40,529 bases of DNA from an uncultured eubacterium 1-6 (GCA_903789595.1 CAIFEZ010000032.1:1-40529), one strand, 5' to 3'; positions 17,936-26,193 are shown, counted from the stretch's first letter. Notes: generated from the sequence alone by a model not told the origin. A program made the numbers and translations.

Positions 17936-18005
17936 TTCTTCTCCTTTTTTGTCTCGAACGCATGATGTGTCCTGAAGCCGAAGGCTCCCGGACTCCTCAC
18001 CGCGA

Positions 18006-18022
18006 GAGAACCTCAGGTTCTC
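18006..18022. other. Perfect hairpin downstream of the wzy-like gene
   Basis: GAGAACC-TCA-GGTTCTC, extended by GCG/CGC outside one mismatch (18002-18026). No U-tract follows on the minus strand. The core is nearly the same as the hairpin at 10836-10857. Confidence 0.55.
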
Positions 18023-18040
18023 CCGCCTGGAGCTGAATCT

Positions 18041-19339
18041 TCATATTGTATGGTATGATGCTTCCCGCTGTCCGGCCCTCGCGGCATGCGCTCGTGCTTC
18101 CGGCAGACCGGTCCTTGCATCCTTCCCGCGTGCTATCATCGGGCCGCCTCCCGCGGCATGCCCTCGTACTTCCGGCTGGTCGGTCCTCACATCGGCAAGG
18201 CCCGGGTGAATCGTCGGAATGATGGCCAGCCAGAAGGTATTGTAGCAGAGGAAAAATACCAGATCGTCGAGGATTGCGTGACCGGCGGTCAGCGCCAGCA
18301 TGTACAGCAGCAGGTAATTCTGCTGCCGCCAGCATTTCCAGGAAAAAACCGTCAGGACGGCGATCATCAGGGTCAGAAACACCAGCCCGTACCGCTGCAG
18401 ATCCTGAAGATACAGATTGTCCACATAGTTTCGCACCTGTGAGCTCGGCGTTCCGTCGACGCGAAGGCCGTTTCCGACCCACGTGATTTTCTGTCCGAAA
18501 AGGCGGAACCCGTTTTCCAGAAGTGAATTATATCCGTAATAGATGCGGTTGGCAAGGGAGGCATTCAGCTTCTTCATGAAGCCGAACGGCTTATATGCGG
18601 CGGTCACCCAGATACTCCCGACGCAGCAGATCGGAAATGCCAGAACGCAGAGCCGGTTGATCACGCCGATCCTGCGGCACAGATTCGGAAAAATCCGGTC
18701 CAGCACTGAAATCAGGATGAGGATCAGCGAGGTGGTGAAGGTCATTCTCGAGTCGGTGAGCTGGTAGAGCAGGAAGTCCGCGCCTGTCAGAATCACATAC
18801 ATGTACCAGCGGACGCTGCGGCCTTTCGCGTAGAGGTACAACGCGATCACGTTATACAGCACGGTCGGCCCATAGAGCGAGTACCGGAATCCCAGGTAAT
18901 GCCTCGTTCTTCCCGACCACATCTCAAAGTAGTCCGTGATCAGCCCTGCCTGACTGCTGAGGATGACGACGGCGAGGATGACTGACTGCACGCCCGCCGT
19001 CACCAGGGCGATCTTCCGGAAGGGGATGTTCCGCGCCGCGTAGATATACATCGGAATCGCGATGAACATGATCTGCGGCGCGTTTTTCGCGATGATCGCC
19101 GCAAGAACCGCACAGATCGCAAAGGGGATCAGCGCCTCCGTGGAAAAATAATCCAGCATTACCTCCCGAATCACCAGGCACAGAAGACAGAACAGAATGA
19201 TGAGCTTGTAAGGCACCCCGGTAAAATACGGAAAGAAAAAGGTTGTCTGCAGCGTCGTCGCCGCGATATATAGAAGAAAGGAAATCCAGAATAAATTTTC
19301 CTGAACCGCCCCCGACTTCTTTTCTGTTAAAAAATGCAT
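18041..19339 (-). CDS. Wzy-like polysaccharide polymerase / O-antigen ligase-type protein
   Basis: A 432-aa protein with about ten to eleven TM segments and a large extracytoplasmic loop late in the chain (about 260-310, containing NRIYYGYNSLLENG and WVGNGLRVDG). This is the topology of Wzy polymerases, which join lipid-linked repeat units. These proteins have little sequence conservation, so the call rests on topology, the loop pattern and the neighbours (Wzz-like protein downstream). The last 55 residues are Ala/Arg/Gly-rich and contain two copies of an RT-x-x-PE-x-R-x-HAA unit 24 residues apart, encoded by a 72-bp DNA duplication. This tail is probably not part of the original fold. AAAGGGA lies about 12 nt before the ATG. 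Confidence 0.72.
   Translation of the reverse strand: MHFLTEKKSGAVQENLFWISFLLYIAATTLQTTFFFPYFTGVPYKLIILFCLLCLVIREVMLDYFSTEALIPFAICAVLAAIIAKNAPQIMFIAIPMYIYAARNIPFRKIALVTAGVQSVILAVVILSSQAGLITDYFEMWSGRTRHYLGFRYSLYGPTVLYNVIALYLYAKGRSVRWYMYVILTGADFLLYQLTDSRMTFTTSLILILISVLDRIFPNLCRRIGVINRLCVLAFPICCVGSIWVTAAYKPFGFMKKLNASLANRIYYGYNSLLENGFRLFGQKITWVGNGLRVDGTPSSQVRNYVDNLYLQDLQRYGLVFLTLMIAVLTVFSWKCWRQQNYLLLYMLALTAGHAILDDLVFFLCYNTFWLAIIPTIHPGLADVRTDQPEVRGHAAGGGPMIARGKDARTGLPEARAHAARAGQREASYHTI
18081..18195. repeat. 72-bp duplication inside the 3' end of the wzy-like gene
   Basis: About 42 similar bases starting GCGGCATGC occur at 18081 and again at 18153, exactly 72 bp apart. The spacing is a multiple of 3 and creates the repeated tail of the protein. 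Confidence 0.75.
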
Positions 19340-19377
19340 GCCGTTCGTTTGTCCCTTTCTGGCTTTCTCAGCCGCTC

Positions 19378-22300
19378 CTACTTCTTCTTCCTCCGGAATA
19401 CCACAATCAGGATCAGGATCGAAAAGATCGTGACATACAGCCCGGGAAGAAGTCCCGGCGTCAGATAGCGCATGGTTATATGGTGGCTGCCGGATTCCAG
19501 TCTGACGGCCGTGAAGGCGAGATCTGCTTTCTGCGTGCTTACCTCTTTTCCGTTGTCATAGACCGTCCATCCCGTGGAATAGGGAATGGAGGAAAACAGA
19601 TAGCTGTCCTCGCCCATCGACACATAGCAGGAGTACGCATTCACACCGGCCTTGATATTCGTCACCGAGCCGCCCAGGGCGTTGATGTTCTGCCCGATGC
19701 TTTCATCGCTTCGCTGCAGGAGATCCATGTCGTCGATCGTGTAAGTGCCCGCCGTGTTGAAGTAGAGACGGATCTTGCTGAAGGCTCCCGTGAGCTTTCC
19801 GATGTTCACGAGAAAATCCTTCTTGCCGGTGTATTTGGAATTGTAGATGGTATAGCCGTTCAGAACCGCACTTCCGTCAGCGACAGGCTCCTGATGGTAC
19901 ATCTCCTGCGCCGTGATCCGGAAGCTCTCCATGCCGCCGTTCACAAATTTCAGATTCTTCAGATAGAGATATACCTCCCGGCTGTCATCCTCCGGGGAAA
20001 CCGGATTGTCCAGGATCAGATCGATGTAGGCATCCGCCCGGTTTACCGAAACCATGTAGCTGACCTGTCCGGTGCTCTTCTGCACCACCTTCGTCAGCTC
20101 CACGCCGTCCCCGCTCTCAATGCTGTAATTCATGACGCCGCTGTCGATCGTCAGCTGATCGGCTGAGATGGTATTCTGCGATACTGAAGGATCTGTCACA
20201 ATTGCCTGCATCAGTGCCTGCTGGCGCTCCAGCGGCGTAAGCGAGAGGTAGTCCTTCTCGGTGATGCCGTTCTGGAATACGTAGAACAGGGAGTTCTTCT
20301 TCGCGGGCGCATACGATGCGTAACCGTCCTCCGCATCCGTGCTTCCGGCGCTGACCATTTCCTGTGAACCGGATGCTGTATCCTGACTTTCAGCGCTGAC
20401 CTTCTCCTGTGATTCAGACGTTATATCCGTGCTTCCGCTGCCGGTTTTCTCCGGGATGTCGGAGAATCCGGCAGGGAGCTTCGGCTTGTCGGATCCTGTG
20501 AGGTAGTGGTTCACGCCGAACAGCGCCAGAAGCTCGCATCTCTGATTCAGGCCCGCGTATGAGAAGGCGGAAGGACTTCCGGCGAGACCGATGCTGTCGT
20601 GAAAATCGTCGATGTTCTGATTATATACCGTACCGGAAAAATCAATGCCGCTTGCCCCGTAGAGCCACTGGGCATTCCGGAACGGACTGGTACCGTCGCT
20701 GTCGTATCTGGAGCCGTCTGAGAAATCCAGCCGGTTGAGAACGGAAAGTCCGCTCTTCCTGGTGACGAGGCTGTACGCCTCTCCTGCGGCAGCCTGATCC
20801 GCAAGGATATTTTCCCTGCTGATTGCTGATGCGCTCATGATGACAGAAGAAAGACAGACCATGACAATCGAAAGAACAGCGGCCATGCGGTGCCCGGAGG
20901 AATGGTAGACCGGCTGCCGGTTCATCGCGGCATTTCTGGCGGCCTTCGCCACCGCCGCCGCCGTCTTGATCCGGTCAGTCGGGGAATATTCCGTCAGCTG
21001 CGACTGCGGCGCGGATTTTTTCTTCTGTTCCCGCTCCACCCGAATGGAGTGGTTGACACAGATAGCAGTCATAACTATAAGAAGCACAGAAACCCACAGC
21101 ATCATCAGATAATCCTGCGAAAAAAGCAGAAAGCCGATCCCGATATATACGGCGGACTGGGACGCGAGGCCGGCGCACTGTCTCCTGTTCATCCGCGGGA
21201 TTTCGGGAATCGCGATCGCCGTGATCAGCGCCGTCACCAGCGCGTAAGCCCAGATCCACCTCGCGGTCGTGTACTGAAAATCACCGGCCGAATGTCCGAT
21301 GAACGGCACGCAGAGGAAGAATGTCATCAGAAGAAACTCCAGCTTGATCAGCAGATATTTCTTCCGGCAGGTGAACAGCACGAACACACAGATCAGTGTG
21401 AAGATGCCGAATCCGAAGCAGCTGCTGTGGTCCGGAAGCCCGGCGCTCACGGTGAATCCGAGAAAGCAGTTCCGGAAGAAGTCCCGCGCGGCGGTCGAGG
21501 TCAGCAGCCCTCCCTGAAGATTGATCGTGGAAAGTCCCTCGCTGAAGCTGTTCCGCAGATACGGGATCAGGCTGACGGCGGACAGTCCCAGCGCGAGCAA
21601 GGTCTCCAGCAGGAAACGGAGATACAGACCGGCGATAAAGCGCCCTTTTCCCTTTTCCGGCATGATGATCCGGAATTCCGAGCTGACAGATGACGGAACG
21701 GGCTGATCCGCGCTGTTCCTCGCCGCCGTCCGCCTTGCCACATACATGGCATAGTGCTGCGCGCGGGAATCGGAGCCCCTCTTGACCGGATCGAGCCTCG
21801 ATATGATGCGGTTCTGCTCGATGTCCTTTTTCTTCTTCCTGTCCCTCAGGCCGATCACCTCGGCGATCAGCCGCAGCGTGTAGTACAGAAGAATAAGGAG
21901 CAGCATGATGCATGCGGTGGAAAAACGCTGCGCAAAGCTGAATGCGAGGATGATCACATAGAGCCTTGATTTTCTTTTCTCGTAGATGTGATCTGCTCCG
22001 ATCATCAGAAGCGGAAACAGGATCAGCGGGTTGATCAGCGTGGACTGACCGAAGGCCGCGTAGGATACCGCGGAGAATACATACACCAGAGATCCGGCCA
22101 GCACGGCTGTCATGGATGCTCCGCTCTCCCGGAGTCTGTGAAAGGCGTACCGGCTGAAGGCCGCGCCGGCGGTATACAGCTTCAGGACAATCATGATCTC
22201 GTAGCCGTACTCCGCAAACCGCGACGGAATAAAAACTGAGATCCAGCAGAACGGATCCCAGAAACAGAAGGCAAAGGTTGTGGGGATATCCGCCCCGTAT

Positions 22301-22533
22301 CCGATCGACGGATCCCACAGCGGTATCGCGAGTCTCCCGCCGCGGATCAGGCCGCGCAGGATTGAACGGCCCCATCGGCCGAAATAGAGAAAGCTCATGT
22401 AGTACTGATTCAGGCCGTCCGGTATCCTCAGGAAGCTTTTGTGATGAAGGATCAGATAGATACCGAAGCACGCCAGGAACAGCAGGGCAAACAGAGCAGA
22501 ATATATCAGGTCATATTTCTTTTTGTCAGTCAT
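19378..22533 (-). CDS. YfhO-family large membrane protein (GT-C-like transferase)
   Basis: This 1051-aa protein has about 13 TM segments and a long extracytoplasmic C-terminal domain before a final TM (about 1025-1045). The N-terminal loop FLRIPDGLNQYY, with an acidic residue, and the overall length fit YfhO proteins. In Bacillus and Listeria these transfer a lipid-linked sugar made by a CsbB-type GT2 to teichoic acids outside the cell. A Ser/Glu/Gln-rich repeat (about 695-735) sits in the outer domain. AAGGA lies about 9 nt before the ATG, and the gene starts 28 nt after the SLH-transglutaminase gene, so both probably share the promoter at 24361-24390. The acceptor here is unknown. Confidence 0.82.
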   Translation of the reverse strand: MTDKKKYDLIYSALFALLFLACFGIYLILHHKSFLRIPDGLNQYYMSFLYFGRWGRSILRGLIRGGRLAIPLWDPSIGYGADIPTTFAFCFWDPFCWISVFIPSRFAEYGYEIMIVLKLYTAGAAFSRYAFHRLRESGASMTAVLAGSLVYVFSAVSYAAFGQSTLINPLILFPLLMIGADHIYEKRKSRLYVIILAFSFAQRFSTACIMLLLILLYYTLRLIAEVIGLRDRKKKKDIEQNRIISRLDPVKRGSDSRAQHYAMYVARRTAARNSADQPVPSSVSSEFRIIMPEKGKGRFIAGLYLRFLLETLLALGLSAVSLIPYLRNSFSEGLSTINLQGGLLTSTAARDFFRNCFLGFTVSAGLPDHSSCFGFGIFTLICVFVLFTCRKKYLLIKLEFLLMTFFLCVPFIGHSAGDFQYTTARWIWAYALVTALITAIAIPEIPRMNRRQCAGLASQSAVYIGIGFLLFSQDYLMMLWVSVLLIVMTAICVNHSIRVEREQKKKSAPQSQLTEYSPTDRIKTAAAVAKAARNAAMNRQPVYHSSGHRMAAVLSIVMVCLSSVIMSASAISRENILADQAAAGEAYSLVTRKSGLSVLNRLDFSDGSRYDSDGTSPFRNAQWLYGASGIDFSGTVYNQNIDDFHDSIGLAGSPSAFSYAGLNQRCELLALFGVNHYLTGSDKPKLPAGFSDIPEKTGSGSTDITSESQEKVSAESQDTASGSQEMVSAGSTDAEDGYASYAPAKKNSLFYVFQNGITEKDYLSLTPLERQQALMQAIVTDPSVSQNTISADQLTIDSGVMNYSIESGDGVELTKVVQKSTGQVSYMVSVNRADAYIDLILDNPVSPEDDSREVYLYLKNLKFVNGGMESFRITAQEMYHQEPVADGSAVLNGYTIYNSKYTGKKDFLVNIGKLTGAFSKIRLYFNTAGTYTIDDMDLLQRSDESIGQNINALGGSVTNIKAGVNAYSCYVSMGEDSYLFSSIPYSTGWTVYDNGKEVSTQKADLAFTAVRLESGSHHITMRYLTPGLLPGLYVTIFSILILIVVFRRKKK

Positions 22534-22561
22534 TCTCTTTTATCCTTAGAGACAAATCTCC

Positions 22562-24316
22562 TCACGCGCCTACATTGGAAGGATAGCCGAGGCTGCTGAA
22601 GGAAATTACAGCCGGCTGCTTCGAAATCGCGCTCCCCTTTCCCGAAACGTTAAAGACATAGAGCTGCTTCTGACGAAACAGCAGAATGCTGTCATAATCG
22701 GTCAGATCGAGATTCTGCCCGCTGACATTCAGACGAAAGCCGCTGTTCACCGCGCTGTTCTGACCGGTCTGCGCGGCACCGGTGTGTACATACGCGTCCG
22801 AGGGCACGCTCTGGAAGGTGTTGGTTCCGAAGCGCAGCTTTACAACGCCGGACTGCGTCGGATCGTCGGGATAGTACGCGCTGTACACCGCCGATGTGAC
22901 GTCCAGCACTGCCCAGCTTCCGTTGATCTTCACCTGATTCCACTCATGGTTCATGGAAGGGCTGATGACGGTTTCGACGGGAATGCCGGCGATGCTGCAG
23001 AGATCATAGGTGACCATCGAGCACTCCCAGCAGATGCCGCTCTTCCGGCTGATCGTTTCCGCCATGTCGTCCGAGGTGTCGTACTTCCAGCCGCTGTCGT
23101 TGAAAAACTGCAGAATGCTGATGATCTTCGCGAGGTCCGTGGAGCATCTGCTGCTGTATTTCTTCTGGAAGGTTCCGTAAAACTTCGGGTAGGCGCCGAG
23201 AACCGCCTTTGCCCAGGACGCCTGATCAAGCGTGCGGTCATAGGCCTTTCCCTGATACAGAACCGAGTGTGCGTCGTAATATCCGTCCACATAGACGATG
23301 AACTGATATTTCTTTCCGCCGTAGGTCGCCGTGATGCAGGAGGCGCCCGGCTTTACCGCGGTCACAGTCGCGGTGTCCCCGGAGGAAGTCAGGCTGACAG
23401 AGCCGCTGACGTATTTCCGCGCGCTCAGCCCGTCAATCGAAATCTTATGATAGGAAAAAATATCGTCGGACAGCGGATTTTCAGCTCCGTCGTTCTCCGA
23501 AGTGGATATAGCCCATTTCACGGAAGTGGCGTCGCTTTCCGGAACGCCGTCCAGATAAATATTCGCCTGCGGGTTCGTCTCGAGATTGAGACTGGTATAT
23601 TCTCCGGAAACGGTGATTTCCGGTTCGCCGGAGGCACTCTTGTGCAGCTCCGCGGACGATGTGTCCGGATTCAGCATCCGGTAGAGGAAGGTAATGATCT
23701 GAAGCCGGGTACAGTTCTGGTTCGGGCTGTATGCGGTCGAAGAGGTGCCGGCGGTGATCCCGTTTGAAACCGCCCAGCTGACGGCCGTGGCGTAATAAGC
23801 GCTGACCGGTACGTCACGGAAAATCTTGGACGCCTTCGTTCCGGCATTTGGCGATCCGGCGCATCTCCAGAGGAACGTGATTGCCTGCGCTCTGGTGCAG
23901 GCAGTGTCCGGGGAGAAGGTCTGACTGCCCGTTCCGCTTGTGATTCCATAACGCACCGCCCAGCTGACGGCATCGTAATAGTACTTGCTCTTTGGAACAT
24001 CCCAGAAGCTTGCGAAGGCGTTTGACTTCTTCGATGCGGAAAGTACGGCCCCGTTCACCTTGTTCTGATAGGTCCGGCAAAGGAAGGTCACGATCTGCGC
24101 GCGTGTGCAGCTTCCTGACGGAGAAAAGGTATCCTTTCCGGTCCCCATTGTGATTCCGTTATCGACCGCCCAGTCCACGATACCGGCAGAAGCGCCGCTC
24201 ACGTCCCGGAAGCCCGACGCCGCATGAACCGGATTCGCCGTGATCATGAGGCAGATCAGAACCGGAAGCAGAAGCATCATGTTCCTGATATATTGTGAAA
24301 AACCACTTTTCTTCAT
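22562..24316 (-). CDS. Secreted protein with three SLH domains and a transglutaminase-like domain
   Basis: The protein is 584 aa from the ATG that has AGGGG 7 nt upstream. A signal peptide (about 1-32, ending NPVHA) is followed by three SLH domains (about 36-80, 102-148 and 166-210). These bind pyruvylated or other secondary wall polymers and would anchor the protein. A beta-rich, Ig-like region (about 225-350) leads to a transglutaminase-like domain (about 385-490). Its triad can be seen as Cys in SGICWECS, His in MNHEWNQ and Asp in WAVLDVTS. Such domains act as cysteine peptidases or cross-linkers. Because it lies within the polymer locus, the polymer itself may be the SLH ligand; this is inference. 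Confidence 0.9.
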   Translation of the reverse strand: MKKSGFSQYIRNMMLLLPVLICLMITANPVHAASGFRDVSGASAGIVDWAVDNGITMGTGKDTFSPSGSCTRAQIVTFLCRTYQNKVNGAVLSASKKSNAFASFWDVPKSKYYYDAVSWAVRYGITSGTGSQTFSPDTACTRAQAITFLWRCAGSPNAGTKASKIFRDVPVSAYYATAVSWAVSNGITAGTSSTAYSPNQNCTRLQIITFLYRMLNPDTSSAELHKSASGEPEITVSGEYTSLNLETNPQANIYLDGVPESDATSVKWAISTSENDGAENPLSDDIFSYHKISIDGLSARKYVSGSVSLTSSGDTATVTAVKPGASCITATYGGKKYQFIVYVDGYYDAHSVLYQGKAYDRTLDQASWAKAVLGAYPKFYGTFQKKYSSRCSTDLAKIISILQFFNDSGWKYDTSDDMAETISRKSGICWECSMVTYDLCSIAGIPVETVISPSMNHEWNQVKINGSWAVLDVTSAVYSAYYPDDPTQSGVVKLRFGTNTFQSVPSDAYVHTGAAQTGQNSAVNSGFRLNVSGQNLDLTDYDSILLFRQKQLYVFNVSGKGSAISKQPAVISFSSLGYPSNVGA

Positions 24317-24360
24317 TACCATTCCCCTGTACGTGCTGATTCATCATCGCATACACAGTG

Positions 24361-24390
24361 ATTATACCTGTCATACATGGGGTATGACAA
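24361..24390 (-). promoter_or_regulatory. Promoter of the SLH-yfhO-wzy segment
   Basis: On the minus strand TTGTCA (24385-24390) and TATAAT (24361-24366) are 18 nt apart, about 45 nt upstream of the ribosome binding site of the SLH-transglutaminase gene. This is the clearest consensus promoter within the minus-strand locus. Confidence 0.75.
24369..24389. promoter_or_regulatory. Operator-like perfect inverted repeat overlapping the -35 box
   Basis: TGTCATAC-N5-GTATGACA is a perfect 8-bp inverted repeat. It covers most of the -35 element and the spacer of the promoter at 24361-24390, where a bound repressor would block RNA polymerase. Confidence 0.6.
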
Positions 24391-24441
24391 TGATTTTTTT
24401 ATATAGGCTTTTCTGCGTGATTTTTTATAAAGGCTTTTCTG
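24388..24441. repeat. 26-bp tandem duplication upstream of the SLH gene promoter
   Basis: On the minus strand the units read GCAGAAAAGCCTTTATAAA and GCAGAAAAGCCTATATAAA, each followed by an A-run and TCA. They lie directly upstream of the -35 box and act at most as an AT-rich upstream element. Confidence 0.7.
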
Positions 24442-24445
24442 CTAG

Positions 24446-24691
24446 CCAATGATTGTTCACGGGATTATTTGAAAAGCAGAAATTTCAAAGACCTGCTGCC
24501 ATCCGCAAACCGGCTGTAATGCTCAGGCAAGGGTGCTGTGGAATTATTGCTTAATCAGTTATGTGTGAGCAGTTATGTGTGAACAGTTATGTGTGAGCAG
24601 TTATGTGCGAACAGTTATGTGTGAGCAGTTATGTGCGAACAGTTATGTGTGAGCAGTTATGTGCGAACAGTTATGTGTGAACAGTTATGAA
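24446..24691. repeat. Dispersed palindromic element, copy B, with expanded 14-bp array
   Basis: The element begins at TTGTTCACGGGATTATTTG and has the inverted arms around AGCAGAAATTTC and GGCAAGGGTGCTGTGG. Its right end passes into about 9.6 head-to-tail copies of CAGTTATGTGTGAG/CAGTTATGTGCGAA (24556-24691). The two unit variants alternate in part, giving a 28-bp higher-order period. The array occupies most of the 505-bp gap between the regulator stop and the SLH gene start, and no gene is visible in it. Confidence 0.8.
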
Positions 24692-24692
24692 C

Positions 24693-24723
24693 GGCCTGCC
24701 GGCTTTCGAAAAGCCGGCAGGCC
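24693..24723. terminator. Strong 14-bp hairpin downstream of the response regulator
   Basis: GGCCTGCCGGCTTT and AAAGCCGGCAGGCC pair perfectly around a CGA loop. It lies about 100 nt beyond the regulator stop. Neither side has a U-tract, so it may end the regulator transcript inefficiently or act as a barrier or RNA stabiliser. Confidence 0.5.
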
Positions 24724-24821
24724 TGAGTCGATGCGTCTGTATTGTAATTTCGAGTTTATAGAACTTAATAATAGAACTTATTATAGAACTTACCGGTATA
24801 TCGATACCTTACCTGTCGCTG

Positions 24822-25517
24822 TCATTTAACGCTGAAATAGTACCCTACTCCCCATTTGGTTCGGATCATCTGCGGATGTGAGGGGTCGGTCTCGATCTTG
24901 TTCCGGAGCCGCCGGATATGTACATCCAGTGTCTTCTCGTCTCCGCTGAATTCCGTTCCCCATATCTTGAAGATCAGGGCATTTCGCGTGAAGATCTTGC
25001 CAGGGCGGGAAGCCAGCTCCTTCAATAGCTGATATTCCTTTACCGTGAGGTCGATCTTCCTGTGGTCGACCGTCGCCGTTCGGCTGTCCTTGTCCAGGGT
25101 CAGTCTGCCGGCTACGATTGTGTGGGCCGACTCGGGACGGTTCCCCGCGTCCTTCCGATACCGCTTCAGCACCTTGCGGATGCGGATCTTCAGCTCTCGT
25201 GTGTTATATGGCTTGGATACATAATCGTCCGCGCCGTAGTCGAATCCCATGATCTTGTCCATGGGTTTGTTCCGCTCCGAGAGGATAATGACCGGAACGT
25301 CGGAGAATTCTCGGATGCGTTCACACAGCTCAAAATCGGCCATGCCCTTCAGAACGGCATCGGTAATTACCAGATCATACCAGTTTTTCTGGGCCAGCGC
25401 CAGCGCCTCCGCGCCGCTCGCGGCTACCGTCACCTCGTAGCCGTCCTGCTCCAGCGAACTTTTCAGACGGTTGATCAACAGACTGTTGTCATCAGCAGCC
25501 AGAATTTTCTTTGCCAT
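24822..25517 (-). CDS. OmpR/PhoB-family response regulator (no kinase nearby)
   Basis: A 231-aa two-domain DNA-binding regulator. The receiver domain (about 4-115) has the acidic pair DD at 9-10, phospho-acceptor Asp53 in LVITDAVL and Lys102 in SKPYN. The winged-helix domain (about 130-230) carries VKEYQLLKELASRPGKIFTR and the recognition helix KTLDVHIRRLRNKIE. A GGGGAGAG ribosome binding site is present. No histidine kinase lies in the window, so this is an orphan here. It sits between gtrA and the SLH gene, 505 bp upstream of a promoter with an operator-like dyad, and may regulate the locus. OmpR-type proteins usually prefer direct repeats, so the link is tentative. Confidence 0.93.
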   Translation of the reverse strand: MAKKILAADDNSLLINRLKSSLEQDGYEVTVAASGAEALALAQKNWYDLVITDAVLKGMADFELCERIREFSDVPVIILSERNKPMDKIMGFDYGADDYVSKPYNTRELKIRIRKVLKRYRKDAGNRPESAHTIVAGRLTLDKDSRTATVDHRKIDLTVKEYQLLKELASRPGKIFTRNALIFKIWGTEFSGDEKTLDVHIRRLRNKIETDPSHPQMIRTKWGVGYYFSVK

Positions 25518-25731
25518 TATTTACTTCTCTCCCCTTATACAGCCAAATGACGTCATCCGGCTCTTCAATTATTACTCCCGTCTGATTATTTTAACTGTAT
25601 CCTCAGGGAAGAAAGTAAATAAACCTTTACAAATATGTTACTGTTTATGTTAACCTGCCGCGGGCCCAAAAGTAACGCTTCATCCGGGTTCACAAAAGTA
25701 TTGTGTGTGATAAAATCGCGTTGAAAAAGTG
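25518..25731. promoter_or_regulatory. Gap between gtrA and the regulator with a long-range inverted repeat
   Basis: AAGTAACGCTT (about 25671-25681) pairs with AAGTGTTACTT (about 25727-25737) at the end of gtrA; the loop is about 45 nt. A TGACGTCA palindrome lies at about 25551-25558 in the 5' region of the regulator. A -10-like TAAAAT is seen further upstream, but I cannot fix a promoter. Confidence 0.35.
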
Positions 25732-26193
25732 TTACTTGTTTTTGAAGACGATAAGCTTGCTGATCACATAGTTCAGCACGATGATTACCACCTGCGCCGC
25801 GAATTTCACCAGCAGGGACGGGAATCTGAGCCAAGTGATGAAGACCGCCAGAATGCCCTCTTCCACCGCAAGTGTGAACAGCCGTCCTCCGAAGAACGAG
25901 GCCATCTGAATCCAGAAACCCGATGTGGTTTCTGTTTTGCCGTCGAATACCCAGGTCCGGTTTGTGAAGAACTGGAAGAGAACGCAGATGACCCAGCAGA
26001 TCACATTCGCGACCAGTTCATTCATATGCGCCCTGTCGGTGAGCAGAGCATACAAAATCATATTCATGAGGAATGTGATTCCTCCGAAGAACAGATACAG
26101 CAGAACCTGCTTGTTTCTCGCATAGAAGGGCTCGAGTATCCGAAGTCCCGGCAGATGCATCATCCTGTCAAAAATATCTTCTTTTTTTTCCAA
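25732..26193 (-). CDS. GtrA-family membrane protein (lipid-linked sugar flippase candidate)
   Basis: 153 aa, four TM segments: YLFFGGITFLMNMILYALL, a second with NVICWVICVLFQFF, then two more after FTNRTWVF. The FTNRTWVF segment before the third TM is typical of GtrA. Family members work with a GT2 to move undecaprenyl-phosphate sugars across the membrane. The start is read as TTG at 26193 because AGGAG lies 7 nt upstream; the longer reading would translate an Ala/Pro-rich tandem repeat and exceed the family's usual length. It lies 176 bp after the priming transferase gene. Its likely partners are the GT2 at 9720-10697 and YfhO at 19378-22533. Confidence 0.85.
   Translation of the reverse strand: MEKKEDIFDRMMHLPGLRILEPFYARNKQVLLYLFFGGITFLMNMILYALLTDRAHMNELVANVICWVICVLFQFFTNRTWVFDGKTETTSGFWIQMASFFGGRLFTLAVEEGILAVFITWLRFPSLLVKFAAQVVIIVLNYVISKLIVFKNK

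Noticed and set aside
24556-24691. CRISPR-like array
   Set aside because: Units are 14 bp with no spacers between them, and no cas genes are present; it is a simple tandem repeat.
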